A DNA stretch of 64,000 bases. It comes from Megaleporinus macrocephalus. Lineage: Eukaryota; Chordata; Actinopteri; Characiformes; Anostomidae. The DNA lies in NCBI GenBank assembly GCA_021613375.1, contig CM038726.1, forward strand, positions 2,989,046 through 3,053,045, read 5' to 3'. A program made the translations under genes and the position numbers. Of this stretch, positions 47,996 to 61,645 are shown piece after piece (position 1 is the stretch's first letter; each line of letters opens with the position of its first letter). Below the pieces are notes generated by a model. The model had not been told where the DNA came from, made no database searches, and saw only the letters and a program-made list of their open reading frames with translations.

Positions 47996-48092
47996 AAGCA
48001 CTAATAGCCTGAATCTGGTTGTAACTGATGCTTCGTTAAGTTGTTAATTGATTAACTGCTTTATTAACGTTGAACCTCTTCCTGTCTTCCAG

Positions 48093-48331
48093 GCACTTCC
48101 TGTTCAAGCACGGCTCGGGTTCCTCGACGCTCTTCAACGCGACCAATCAGAACTACCCGCTGACCTCCAGCACGGTTTACTCTCCGCCCCCCAGGCCGTT
48201 ACCCAGAACCCCCCTGTCCAGGCCGCTGTTTTCCTTCAGCAAGCCGTACCGCTGCTGTAACTGGAAGTGTACGGCCCTCAGCGCCAGCGCCGTCACCGTC
48301 ACGCTCGCCCTGCTGCTCACCTACGTCATCG
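48093..48331 (+). CDS. tenm4: Teneurin-4 coding exon, juxtamembrane and transmembrane segment
   Basis: The first base completes the Arg codon left by the exon ending at 34162, giving the continuous family junction PLETR-HFLFK. The product reads [11 protein letters not shown], then [19 protein letters not shown], then [16 protein letters not shown], then a hydrophobic helix ending LALLLTYVI. This is the juxtamembrane region and the single transmembrane helix of a type II teneurin. FKHGSGSS and [13 protein letters not shown] match TENM4 better than TENM1, TENM2 or TENM3. The acceptor is CTTCCTGTCTTCCAG ending at 48092; the donor is G|GTGAGA at 48331/48332. Length is 1 + 79 codons + 1, so the next intron is phase 1, consistent with the following family residues starting at an Ala codon. 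Teneurins are synaptic adhesion receptors that dimerise and bind latrophilins; TENM4 also acts in oligodendrocyte and axon development. The EGF, NHL and YD-repeat exons lie beyond the window. Confidence 0.93.
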
Positions 48332-48610
48332 GTGAGACCCCACCCCACCCTTCACTCAGTTCAGACCCCGCGTCACAACGAAACCTCGCATCTCCCACAC
48401 GTATACCCCATTTCTTTCATTGCTAGGCAACTGCTATAGCAGCGCTATGGTGATGGAAGTGACCAGGCTGTACTGAGGGGGGCCCTCAGGGTTTCCTGCG
48501 TTAAAGCTAACAGAATATTTAAAGAGCTGGAAGCTCCCGGCTGTGTTCTCTTGAAAGGTTAGGGCTGCGTCCCAAACTGAAGGCAGCAGCCTTGTTGCCT
48601 TGCTGTGCCT
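48332..48610. other. Start of the downstream tenm4 intron
   Basis: Unique sequence of about 280 bp between the donor and the TG array. Nothing further was recognised. Confidence 0.6.
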
Positions 48611-51480
<2,870 letters not shown>

Positions 51481-51940
51481 ACTAACGTGGAGGTCAGTCT
51501 ATGGTCAGTAGTTCTAAACTCTATATCCTCTGCTGGTTTGGTCTGGTCTACGTGTGCAGGGTGGTGTGGTCTGCTCTGAGTGTGTGTACTGAGGAACCTG
51601 TGGAGATACAGTGTTCATGGCTGTAAACGCTGGTCCTCTTTATTTCGAGGTTAAAGTCTCGTCTGACTCTAAAGTCTGTCAGTCGTTTCTCTCCAGCGTT
51701 GTGACTCACTGTCTTCAGAGGGAGGCGCTCAGGACTGATTACACGGCTAGCGATCACACTCTCACGCTGGAGCCTCTTTCTAACCTCACGTGAATACCTG
51801 GGTTCCTCAGCACTCCCTCGCTTGGAGCCGTGATTGGTCAGGACGCTCACAGCTGAGGCTCATTTGCATACTGCAGCCTAATGCATTATCAGTGATGTCA
51901 CGCTGGACAGGAGTCACTGTGTTACGCCCAATGAGTGGAA
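51481..51940. other. Unique spacer
   Basis: About 450 bp of non-repetitive DNA. The frames at 51548-51850 and 51611-51793 have no family match and no flanking splice pair. Confidence 0.5.
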
Positions 51941-53115
51941 CTTGTTCAGTGTTCATAACATGTTAATAACAGTGTTAGTGTTCATAACATGTTAATAACA
52001 ATGTTAGTGTTCCAGGTTCACAACATGCTAATAACAGCGTTAGTGGCCAGTGTTAATACCTTTAAGAATAGTGTTAGTAATCAGTGTTCATAACAAGTTA
52101 ATAACAGTGTTAGCGTTCAGTGTTAATATCTTTAATACCAGTGTTTAGTGTTCATAATATGGTAATACCAGTGTTAGCGTTCAGTGTTAATAACATGTTA
52201 ATACCAGTGTTAGTGTCCATTGTTAATATCTTTAAGAACAGTGTTGGTGTTCAGTGTTCATAACATGTTAATAACAGTGTTAGTGTTTCATGTTCATACC
52301 ATGTTAATAACAATGTTAGTGTTCATAACATGTTCATGCCAGTGTTAGTGTTCAGTGTTAATATCTTTAAGAACAGTGTTGTTGTTTAGTTTTCATAACT
52401 TGTTAATAACAGTGTTAGTGTTCCGTGCTCATAACATGTTTATAACAGTGTTAGCGTTCAGTGTTAATATCTTTAATAACAGTGTTAGTGTTTAGTGTTC
52501 ATAACATGGTAATACCAGTGTTAGCGTTCGGTGTTAATAACATGGTAATACCAGTGTTAGTGTTCAGTGTTAATATCTTTAAGAAACGTGTTGGTGTTCA
52601 CTGTTCATAACATGTCAATAACAGTGTTAGTGTTTCGTGTTAATATGTTTAAGAACAGTGTTGGTGTTCCATGTTCATAACATGTTAATGACAGTGTTGG
52701 TGTTGTGTGTTCATAACATGTCAATAACAATGTTAGTGTCAGTGGTCATAACATGCTAATTACAGTGTTAGTGTTCTGTGTTCATAACATGTTAGTAACA
52801 ATGTTAGTGTTAGTGTACATAACATGTTAATAGCAGTGTTAGTCTTCAGTGTTCATAACATGTTAATAACAGTGTTATTAGTCTGTGTTAATATCTTCAA
52901 GAACAGTTCATGTTCAATGTTCATAATATGTTAATAAGTGTTAGTGTTCCTAGTTCATAACATGTTAATAGCAATGTTAGTGTTCATAACATGTTAATAG
53001 CCATGTTATTGTCTATGTTATCTTTAACAACAGTGTTAGTGTTCATAACATGTTAATAAAAGTGTTAGTGGTCAGTGTTCATAACATGTTAGTAACAATG
53101 TTAGTGTATTGTTAT
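51941..53115. repeat. TTAATAACA-type minisatellite, second array
   Basis: Cores CATAACATGTTAATAACAGT and GTTAGTGTTCAGTGTTAATA alternate irregularly, related to 46990-47995 and 55780-57390 but with the CATAACATG variant. Confidence 0.9.
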
Positions 53116-53205
53116 TAGATAGGCTGTACAGACAGATTTGGGAATGCTGAAAGCTGAACAGGGAGTTTACGGATAACAGAACAGGCGTCCCCGTGAACAG
53201 AGCTC
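53116..53205. other. Short unique spacer before CT array
   Basis: About 90 bp without recognised features. Confidence 0.5.
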
Positions 53206-55066
53206 GTGTCCTCTCTCTGCTCCTCTCTTCTCCTCTCTCTGCTCCTCTCTCTTCTCTTTCTGCTCCTCTCTCTGCTCCTCTCTCTGCTCCTCTCTCTGCT
53301 CCTCTCTCTTCTCTCTCTGCTCCTCTCTCTGCTCCTCTCTCTTCTCTTTCTGCTCCTCTCTCTGCTCCTCTCTCTGCTCCTCTCTCTTCTCTCTCTGCTC
53401 CTCTCTCTGCTCCTCTCTCTTCTCTTTCTGCTCCTCTCTCTGCTCCTCTCTCTGCTCCTCTCTCTTCTCTCTCTGCTCCTCTCTCTGCTCCTCTCTCTTC
53501 TCTTTCTGCTCCTCTCTCTTCTCTTTCTGCTCCTCTCTCTTCTCTTTCTGCTCCTCTCTCTGCTCCTCTCTCTGCTCCTCTCTCTTCTCTCTCTGCTCCT
53601 CTCTCTGCTCCTCTCTCTTCTCTTTCTGCTCCTCTCTCTTCTCCTCTCTCTTCTCTTTCTGCTCCTCTCTCTTCTCTTTCTGCTCCTCTCTCTGCTCCTC
53701 TCTCTGCTCCTCTCTCTTCTCTTTCTGCTCCTCTCTCTGCTCCCCTCTCTTCTCTTTCTGCTCCTCTCTCTGCTCCTCTCTCTTCTCTTCCTGCTCCTCT
53801 CTCTGCTCCTCTCTCTTCTCTCTCTGCTCCTCTCTTCTCCTCTCTCTGCTCCTCTCTCTTCTCTTTCTGCTCCTCTCTCTGCTCCTCTCTCTGCTCCTCT
53901 CTCTTCTCTTTCTGCTCCTCTCTCTGCTCCTCTCTCTTCTCTTTCTGCTTCTCTCTCTTCTCCTTTCTCTTCTCTTTCTGCTCCTCTCTCTGCTCCTCTT
54001 TCTGCTCCTCTCTCTGCTCCTCTCTCTGCTCCTCTCTCTTCTCTTTCTGCTCCTCTCTCTGCTCCTCTCTCTTCTCTTTCTGCTTCTCTCTCTTCTCCTT
54101 TCTCTTCTCTTTCTGCTCCTCTCTCTGCTCCTCTTTCTGCTCCTCTCTCTTCTCTTTCTGCTCCTCTCTCTTCTCCTCTCTCTTCTCTTTCTGCTCCTCT
54201 CTCTTCTCTTTCTGCTCCTCTCTCTGCTCCTCTCTCTGCTCCTCTCTCTTCTCTTTCTGCTCCTCTCTCTGCTCCTCTCTCTTCTCCTTTCTCTTCTCTT
54301 TCTGCTCCTCTCTCTGCTCCTCTCTCTTCTCCTCTCTCTTCTCTTTCTGCTCCTCTCTCTGCTCCTCTCTCTGCTCCTCTCTCTTCTCTCTCTGCTCCTC
54401 TCTCTGCTCCTCTCTCTTCTCTTTCTGCTCCTCTCTCTTCTCTTTCTGCTCCTCTCTCTGCTCCTCTCTCTGCTCCTCTCTCTTCTCTTTCTGCTCCTCT
54501 CTCTGCTCCTCTCTCTTCTCCTTTCTCTTCTCTTTCTGCTCCTCTCTCTGCTCCTCTCTCTTCTCCTCTCTCTTCTCTTTCTGCTCCTCTCTCTGCTCCT
54601 CTCTCTGCTCCTCTCTCTTCTCTCTCTGCTCCTCTCTCTGCTCCTCTCTCTTCTCTTTCTGCTCCTCTCTCTTCTCCTCTCTCTTCTCTTTCTGCTCCTC
54701 TCTCTTCTCTTTCTGCTCCTCTCTCTGCTCCTCTCTCTGCTCCCCTCTCTTCTCTTTCTGCTCCTCTCTCTGCTCCTCTCTCTTCTCTTCCTGCTCCTCT
54801 CTCTGCTCCTCTCTCTTCTCTCTCTGCTCCTCTCTCTGCTCCTCTCTCTTCTCTTTCTGCTCCTCTCTCTTCTCCTCTCTCTTCTCTTTCTGCTCCTCTC
54901 TCTTCTCTTTCTGCTCCTCTCTCTGCTCCTCTCTCTGCTCCCCTCTCTTCTCTTTCTGCTCCTCTCTCTGCTCCTCTCTCTTCTCTTCCTGCTCCTCTCT
55001 CTGCTCCTCTCTCTTCTCTTTCTGCTCCTCTCTCTGCTCCTCTCTCTGCTCCTCTCTCTGCTAGGC
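53206..55066. repeat. Homopyrimidine-rich minisatellite (CTCCTCTCTCTG / TTCTCTTT)
   Basis: Nearly 1.9 kb of C and T with G only in the CTGCTCC phrase. 12-bp CTCCTCTCTCTG and 15-bp CTTCTCTTTCTG-type modules combine into longer blocks (for example 53960-54050 resembles 54090-54150, and 54720-54810 resembles 54920-55000). Three frames stay open for over 600 codons because modules are multiples of three. Confidence 0.95.
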
Positions 55067-55147
55067 ATCTTTGTTTTGCTCTCTGTTCAGTGCGAGTAGG
55101 AGGAGTGAGTTTGGAGGGAGAGGATAAATCAGGGTTTTCATTTTCAG

Positions 55148-55189
<42 letters not shown>

Positions 55190-55291
55190 CCTCCTCTCTC
55201 GCTCCGGATGGGGTCAGATGGTATTAACTGAACTCACACTGTGAAAAACTCCATTAGGGAGATGAATATTTATGAACAAGGGACGAGGACG

Positions 55292-55332
<41 letters not shown>

Positions 55333-55450
55333 AATACTCTGGAAGGCTGTGTGGAGGTTAATGGTGTTAAAGTTTTGTTGAGCCGAGTCGTTTCTGTGTG
55401 CGCGTGTTTGGTTTAAACTCCGCCCACTCGTCCTCAACCGGCTTTGTGTG
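55067..55450. other. Unique sequence bearing (CT)n and (GA)n in inverted arrangement
   Basis: A CT run at 55149-55184 and a GA run at 55293-55330, separated by about 110 bp, are perfectly complementary in principle. The rest is unique; no gene was seen. Confidence 0.7.
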
Positions 55451-55505
55451 CGGCCCCTTACTCACTCGCGGCCCCTTACTCACTCGCGGCCCCTTACTCA
55501 CTCGC
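55450..55505. repeat. 18-bp direct repeat GCGGCCCCTTACTCACTC x3
   Basis: Copies start at 55450, 55468 and 55486 with no change between them. Confidence 0.95.
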
Positions 55506-55779
55506 GCCTTTGTTTACCCAAACAAGGAGCCGGTGTGGAGCGTAATGGTGGTGCGGGGTCGCGTGCTGGCGGTGGATATAAAGGTGGGAGACACGGCGGC
55601 GTGATGCTGTCGGGGGTCCGGAGGTCGCGCGATAACAACGTGTCCGCTCACAGATATGTTTATCGGAAGCTCTCGCGCTCCGCCTCCTCCCCACTCCATA
55701 CACTCCATTAGCACTCTCCTACACCCCTTCACATCCTGAAAACAGACAACAGCGTCCAGGCTTCTCCTAATAACACCTT
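55506..55779. other. GC-rich, CpG-bearing unique sequence
   Basis: About 270 bp including GTGGTGCGGGGTCGCG and GGGGGTCCGGAGGTCGCG. Overlapping short frames on both strands have no family match. Confidence 0.5.
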
Positions 55780-57390
55780 ATTACAGCCTCAGTGTTAATA
55801 ACACCTTAATAGCAACATTAGTGTTCAGTCTTAATAACATCTTAATAACAGTCTCAGTCTTCAGTGTTAATAACACCTTAATAGCTATGTAAGTGTTCAG
55901 TCTTAATAACATCTTAATAACAGTCTCAGTCTTCAGTGTTAATAACACCTTAATAGCAATGTTAATGTTCAGTCTTAATAACATCTCATTAACAGTCTCA
56001 GTCTTCAGTGTTAATAACACCTTAATAGCAATGTTAGTGTTCATTGTTAATAACAGCCTTATTCCTTACTGTTAATAACATCTTAATAGCAACATTAGTG
56101 TTCAGTATTAATAACAGCCTTATTCCTCAGTGTTAATAACACCTTAATAGTAACATTAGTGTTCAGTGTTAATAACATATTTTATAAGTGTTAGTTTTCA
56201 CTGTTAGTAACGTCTTAATAACAGCCTTATTCTTTAGTGTTCATAACACCTTAATATTAATGTTAGTGTTCACTGTTAATAACATCTTAATAGCAGCTTC
56301 ATTGTTCTGTTTTATTAACACCTTAACAGCAATGTTAGTGGTCAGCGCTAATAACATCTTTAATAACAGTGTTAGTGTTCACTGTTAATAACATCTTAAC
56401 AGCCTCATTCTTCAGTGTTAATAACACCTTAATAGCAATGTTAGAGTTCAGTGTTAATAGCATCTTTAATAACAGTGTTAGTGTTCACTGTTAATAACAT
56501 CTTAATAACAGCCTTATTCTGCAGTGTTAATAGCACCTTAATTACAGCATTAGTGTTCAGTGTTAATAACATCTTTAACAGCCTTATTCTTCAGTATTAA
56601 TAGCACCTTAATTGCAACGTTGGTGTTCAGTGTTAATAACATCTTAATAACAGTGTTAGTGTTCAGCGTTAACACCTTTAATAGCAGTGTTAGTGTTTTT
56701 TGTTAATAACATTTTAACAACCTCATTAATGTTCAGGTTTATCTAACACAGTTAGCATTTAGTGTTACTAACACCTTAATAACCGTGTTAGTGTTTAGCA
56801 TTAATAATGTCTTAACAACAACCTTATTCTTCAGTGTTAATAAAATTTAATAGCAACGTTAGTGTTCAGTGTTAGGAACATGTTTAATAACAGTTTTAGT
56901 GTTAATAACACCTTAACATCAGCATTAGTGTTTAGCATTAATAAAACACTAATAACAGCCTTATTCTTTAGTGTTAATAAAAACTTTATAGCAGTGTTAG
57001 TGTTCAGCATCAACATCTTTAATGACAGCGTTAGTGTTTCGTGTTAATAACTCCTTAATAACCTCATTAATGTTTAGTTTTTATCAAACACCATTACAAT
57101 TTAGTGCAACAAACATCTTAATAACTGTTAGTTTTCAGTGTTAATAACATCTTAATAACTGTGTTAGTGGTCTGTGTTAATAACACCTTAATAACTGGTA
57201 GTGTTCAGTCTTACTAATACCTTAATAACAGTGTTAGTGTTTAGTATTAATAACACCTTAATAACTGCATTAGTGGTCTGTGTTAATAACATCTTAATAA
57301 CTGTGTTAGTGTTCAGTGTTAATAACATCTTAATAACTGTGTTAGTGTTCAGTGTTATTAAAACCTTAATAACTGTGTTATCCAGGGTAT
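55780..57390. repeat. TTAATAACA-type minisatellite, third array
   Basis: Roughly 36-bp units such as TTAATAACACCTTAATAGCA plus TGTTAGTGTTCAG alternate in a 72-bp higher-order unit in the 5' part (ACACCTTA at 55801 and 55873). Confidence 0.93.
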
Positions 57391-57399
57391 CCACAAATG

Positions 57400-57745
57400 C
57401 CCACTGGTTGTATATACTCAGACCATCCACTGACCATGTAGGAGCTCCACCTAAAGACTGTAGATCATCTGATTCTCTGTATACTTTATTACTCTGTTCT
57501 TTAATGATCAGGACCCCCACAGGACCACCACAGAGCAGATACTTTACATCTATAAGGTGGACCAGCAAGTAGTAGGAGTGTCTAATAGAGTGGACAGTGA
57601 ATGGAATCTGATCCGCTCCCACCAGCACACCACCAGTAGTCAGTATCACTACAGTGCTGACCCACCTCCCTAATAGTACCTGCTTTGTGGTGGTCCTGTG
57701 GGGGTCCTGATCGTTGAAGAGCAGAGTAACAAGGTACCCTGATGT
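57400..57745. mobile_element. MITE-like dispersed repeat with internal inverted arms
   Basis: Arms of about 60 bp at 57481-57544 and 57674-57735 are inverted copies sharing ATCAGGACCCCCACAGGACC. Between them lie AAGGTGGACCAGCAAGTAG and AGTGTCTAATAGAGTGGACA. I recognise this word order as a multicopy non-coding repeat of otophysan fish, from memory and without a search. Confidence 0.65.
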
Positions 57746-58385
57746 ATGTGTTGAGCTTCACCAAACGAGGGACGTGTTATAGTTGAACGCGGCAGGTTTC
57801 TAGCCTAAGACCACCTTAGTGGATAGTAACTCTGCCTCCACTCTCTCCTCTAGCCCCTTATATCCCCTCTCTCTTTCACTCTACTCCTCTCTTCCTTCTC
57901 TCTTTCTCCCTCTCGGCCTCTTTCTTGCTGTATCCTCCTCTCCCTGTCGACTATTCCGGAGAGAGAGACAGAGCATGTGTTTGATTCTTCTCTTCATTAG
58001 CGGTTTGTGGTGTGTGTATATGTGTGTGTGAGTGAGAGAGAGAGAGAGAGAGAGAGAACGAGGGAGTGAGAGATCGATACTGGTCAGTAAGTACAGTGAA
58101 AAATGTTTGGTGGGAAAGAGGGGAAAGTAGTCATAGCAAAATTTATGGCGGCCTCGGGGGCCTTTACAAAGCTCTGTGATGTCATCAGACTCCCCAGTTT
58201 GTCCTCTTTCTCTTTTCCTCGCTCTCTCGCTCTCTCTCTGCTCTCTTCTCCTCCCACCGAGGTGCCGTCCACGCCTTCGGAGCCCCAGCGTACAGATACA
58301 GGAAAAAAACGAGTGAAGTGTTTGGAAGGAATTCTGCACTGCCTACCAGTGAATTTGGTCTGATTGTTATTACAATAATAGACCA
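57746..58385. other. Unique sequence with CT/GA low-complexity patches
   Basis: CT-rich at 57840-57920 and 58198-58250 and a GA run at 58034-58056 in otherwise unique DNA. Overlapping frames on both strands have no recognised family. Confidence 0.5.
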
Positions 58386-60057
58386 ACACAACCTATAACA
58401 CAGCCTATAATACAACCTATAACACAACCTATAACACAACCTATAACACAATATAAAACACAGCCTGTAAAACAACCTGTAACACAGCCTATAACACAAT
58501 ATATAACACAGCCTATAACACAACCTATAACAACCTATAACACGATATATAACACAACCTATAAAACAATATATAACACAACCTATAACATAACCTATAA
58601 CACAGCCTATAACACAATCTGTAACACAACCTATAACATAACCTATAACACAGCCTATAATACAACCTATATCATAACCTATAACAAAACCTATAACACA
58701 GCCTATAACACAACCTATTACACAACCTATAACACAGCCTATAACATAACCTATAACACAATATATAACACAACTTATAACATAACCTATAACACAACCT
58801 ATAAAACAATATATAACACAACCTATAACACAACCCATAACACAGCCTATAACACAATCTGTAACACAACCTATAACATAACCTATAACACAGCCTATAA
58901 TACAACCTATAACATAACCTATAACAAAACCTATAACACAGCCTATAACACAACCTATAACACAACCTATAACACAGCCTATAACATAACCTATAACACA
59001 ATATATAACACAACATATAACATAACCTATAACATAACATATAACACAATATATAACACAACCTGTAACACAACCTATAACATAACCTATAACATAACCT
59101 ATAACACAGCCTATAACATAACCTATAACACAATATATAACACAACCTATAACATAACCTATAACACAATATATAACACAACCTATAACACAACCTATAA
59201 CATAACCTATAACACAATATATAACACAACCTATAACATAACCTATAACACAGCCTATAACACAACCTTTAACACAACATATAACACAACCTGTAACACA
59301 ACCTATAACATAACCTATAACACAATATATAACACAACCTGTAACACAACCTATAACATAACCTATAACATAACCTATAACATAACCTATAACACAATAT
59401 ATAACACAACCTATAACATAACCTATAACACAGCCTATAACACAACCTATAACACAACCTATAACATAACCTATAACACAGCCTATAACATAACTTATAA
59501 CACAGTATATAACACAACCTATAACACAACCTATAACATAACCTATAACACAATATATAACACAACCTATAACACAACCTATAACATAACCTATAACATA
59601 ACCTATAACACAGCCTATAACATAACCTATAACACAATATATAACACAACCTATAACATAACCTATAACATAACCTATAACACAGCCTATAACATAACCT
59701 ATAACACAATATATAACACAACCTATAACATAACCTATAACATAACCTATAACACAATATATAACACAACCTATAACACAACCTATAACATAACCTATAA
59801 CACAATATATAACACAACCTATAACACAACCTATAACATAACCTATAACACAGCCTATAACATAACTTATAACACAGTATGTAACACAACCTATAACACA
59901 ACCTATAACATAACCTATAACACAATATATAAAACAACCTATAAAACAATATATAACACAACCTATAACTCAGCCTATAACACAATCTGTTACACAACCT
60001 ATAACATAACCTATAACACAACCTATAACATAACCTATAACATAACCTATAACACAA
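58386..60057. repeat. 12-bp satellite CCTATAACACAA, ~140 copies
   Basis: Variants CCTATAACATAA, CAATATATAACA and CAGCCTATAACA mix in recurring blocks of several units. Since 12 is divisible by three, the minus strand reads as CYRL iterations over hundreds of codons; this is not a protein. Confidence 0.97.
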
Positions 60058-60059
60058 TG

Positions 60060-61310
60060 AAATTCAGTCTTGTGACAGTTGTGGGCTGGAGGTCAGGGAC
60101 CCAGTTTCGGGGCAATCGTGGGCTGGAGGTTAGGGACCTGGACTTGTGACAGTCATGGGCTAGAGTTTAGGGACGTAGACTCATGACAGTCATGGGCTAG
60201 AGGTTAGGGACGTGGACTCATGACAGTTGTGGGCTAGAGGTCAGGGACCTGGTCTTGTGACAGTCATGGGCTAGAGGTTAGGGACGTGGACTCATGACAG
60301 TCATGGGCTAGAGGTTAGGGACGTGGACTCATGACAGTTGTGGGCTAGAGGTTAGGGACCTGGTCTTGTGACAGCCATGGGCTAGAGGTCAGGGACCTGG
60401 TCTTGTGACAGTCCTGGACAGTTGTGGGTTGGAGGTTAAGGACCTGGTTTTGTGACGGTCGTGGGCAGGGACCCAGTTTTGGGAAAATCGTGGGCTGGAG
60501 TTCAGGGACCTGGTCTCGTGACAATCGTGGGCAGTCATTGGCTAGACGTTAGGGACCTGGTCTCATGACGGTTGTGGGCTAGAGGTTGGGGACCTGGTCT
60601 TGTTACAGTCCTGGTCAGTTGTGGGCTGCAAGTCAGGGACCTTGTCGTATGACAGTCGTGGACTAGAGGTTAGTGGCCTGGTCTCATGACAGCCGTGGGC
60701 AGGTTAGGGGCTCAGTTTCAGGACAGTTGTGTCCTGGAGGTCAGGGACCTGGTCTCGTGACAATCGTGGGCAGTCATTGGCTAGACGTTAGGGACCTGGT
60801 CTCATGACGGTTGTGGGCTAGAGGTTGGGGACCCAGTCTTGTGACAGTTGTGGGCTGGAGGTCAGGGACCTGGTCTTGTTACAGTCCTGATGAGTTGTGG
60901 GCTGCAAGTCAGGGACCTTGTCGTATGACAGTCATGGACTAGAGGTTAGGGGCCCGGTCTCATGACAGCCGTGGGCAGGTTAGGGGCCCAGTTTCTAGAC
61001 AGTCATGGGCTAGAGGTCAGGGACCCAGTCTTGTGACAGTCACAGGCTGGAGGTTATGGACCCAGTCTTGTGACTGTTGTGGGCAGTCCTGCACAGTTGT
61101 GAGCTGGAGGTCAGGGCTGAAGGTCAGGGACCTGGTCTTGTGAAAGTCCTGGACAGTCATGAGCTGGAGGTTAAGGACCTGGTCTTGTGACAGTCGTGGG
61201 CTGGAAGTCAGGGACCTGGTCTTTTGACAGTTGTGGACTGGAGGTTAGGGACCTGGTTTCGTGGCAATTGTGGGCTGGAGCTCAGGGATCCAATCTTGTA
61301 ACAATCAGTG
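60060..61310. repeat. 37-bp minisatellite (GACAGTCGTGGGCTAGAGG core)
   Basis: About 33 copies of TTGTGACAGTCATGGGCTAG plus AGGTTAGGGACCTGGTC. Starts at 60185 and 60222 give the period, and longer duplicated blocks occur (60480-60640 versus 60740-60930). Confidence 0.93.
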
Positions 61311-61645
61311 TAACATCGTCAAGACGATGCTGTCCAGAAAAACATTGTCTCAAATTCCAACTGGATGCTCCTCTTGGATGTTTGATGGACGAACTTTTAG
61401 CACAAATGCACACCAACACCAAAACCAGTGGGAGCTTCAGGGTATTGGGGCTGCTCTGCTGTTTCAGAGGTCAATGAAAGAACAATGAATTCACCGGTGT
61501 GTCAAAACATTTTACAGGAGAATGTAAGGGCAGCAGGTCATGGCCTCAAGTTGAAGAGACATTGGGTGATGCAACAACACAACAAACACAAAGCACAAAA
61601 GTAAAGAACGACTGGAAAAGAAGAAAATGACTGAGTCAAAGTCCT
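61311..61645. other. Unique spacer with left flank of the 32-bp array
   Basis: About 330 bp. Its end, GACTGGAAAAGAAGAAAAT then GACTGAGTCAAAGTCCTGAG (about 61610-61650), is duplicated near 62937-62990. The 96-codon frame is not recognised. Confidence 0.6.

Noticed and set aside
53167..55227. Three open frames of 620-670 codons (Arg/Glu/Ser-rich on the minus strand; Ser/Leu-rich on the plus strand)
   Set aside because: All lie in the CT minisatellite. The modules are multiples of three without stop words, so several frames stay open at once. No non-repeat domain or splice context.
58185..60057. CYRL-repeat proteins of 197-262 codons on the minus strand
   Set aside because: Product of a 12-bp satellite; splits into several frames wherever the period slips. 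No start context or unique domain.
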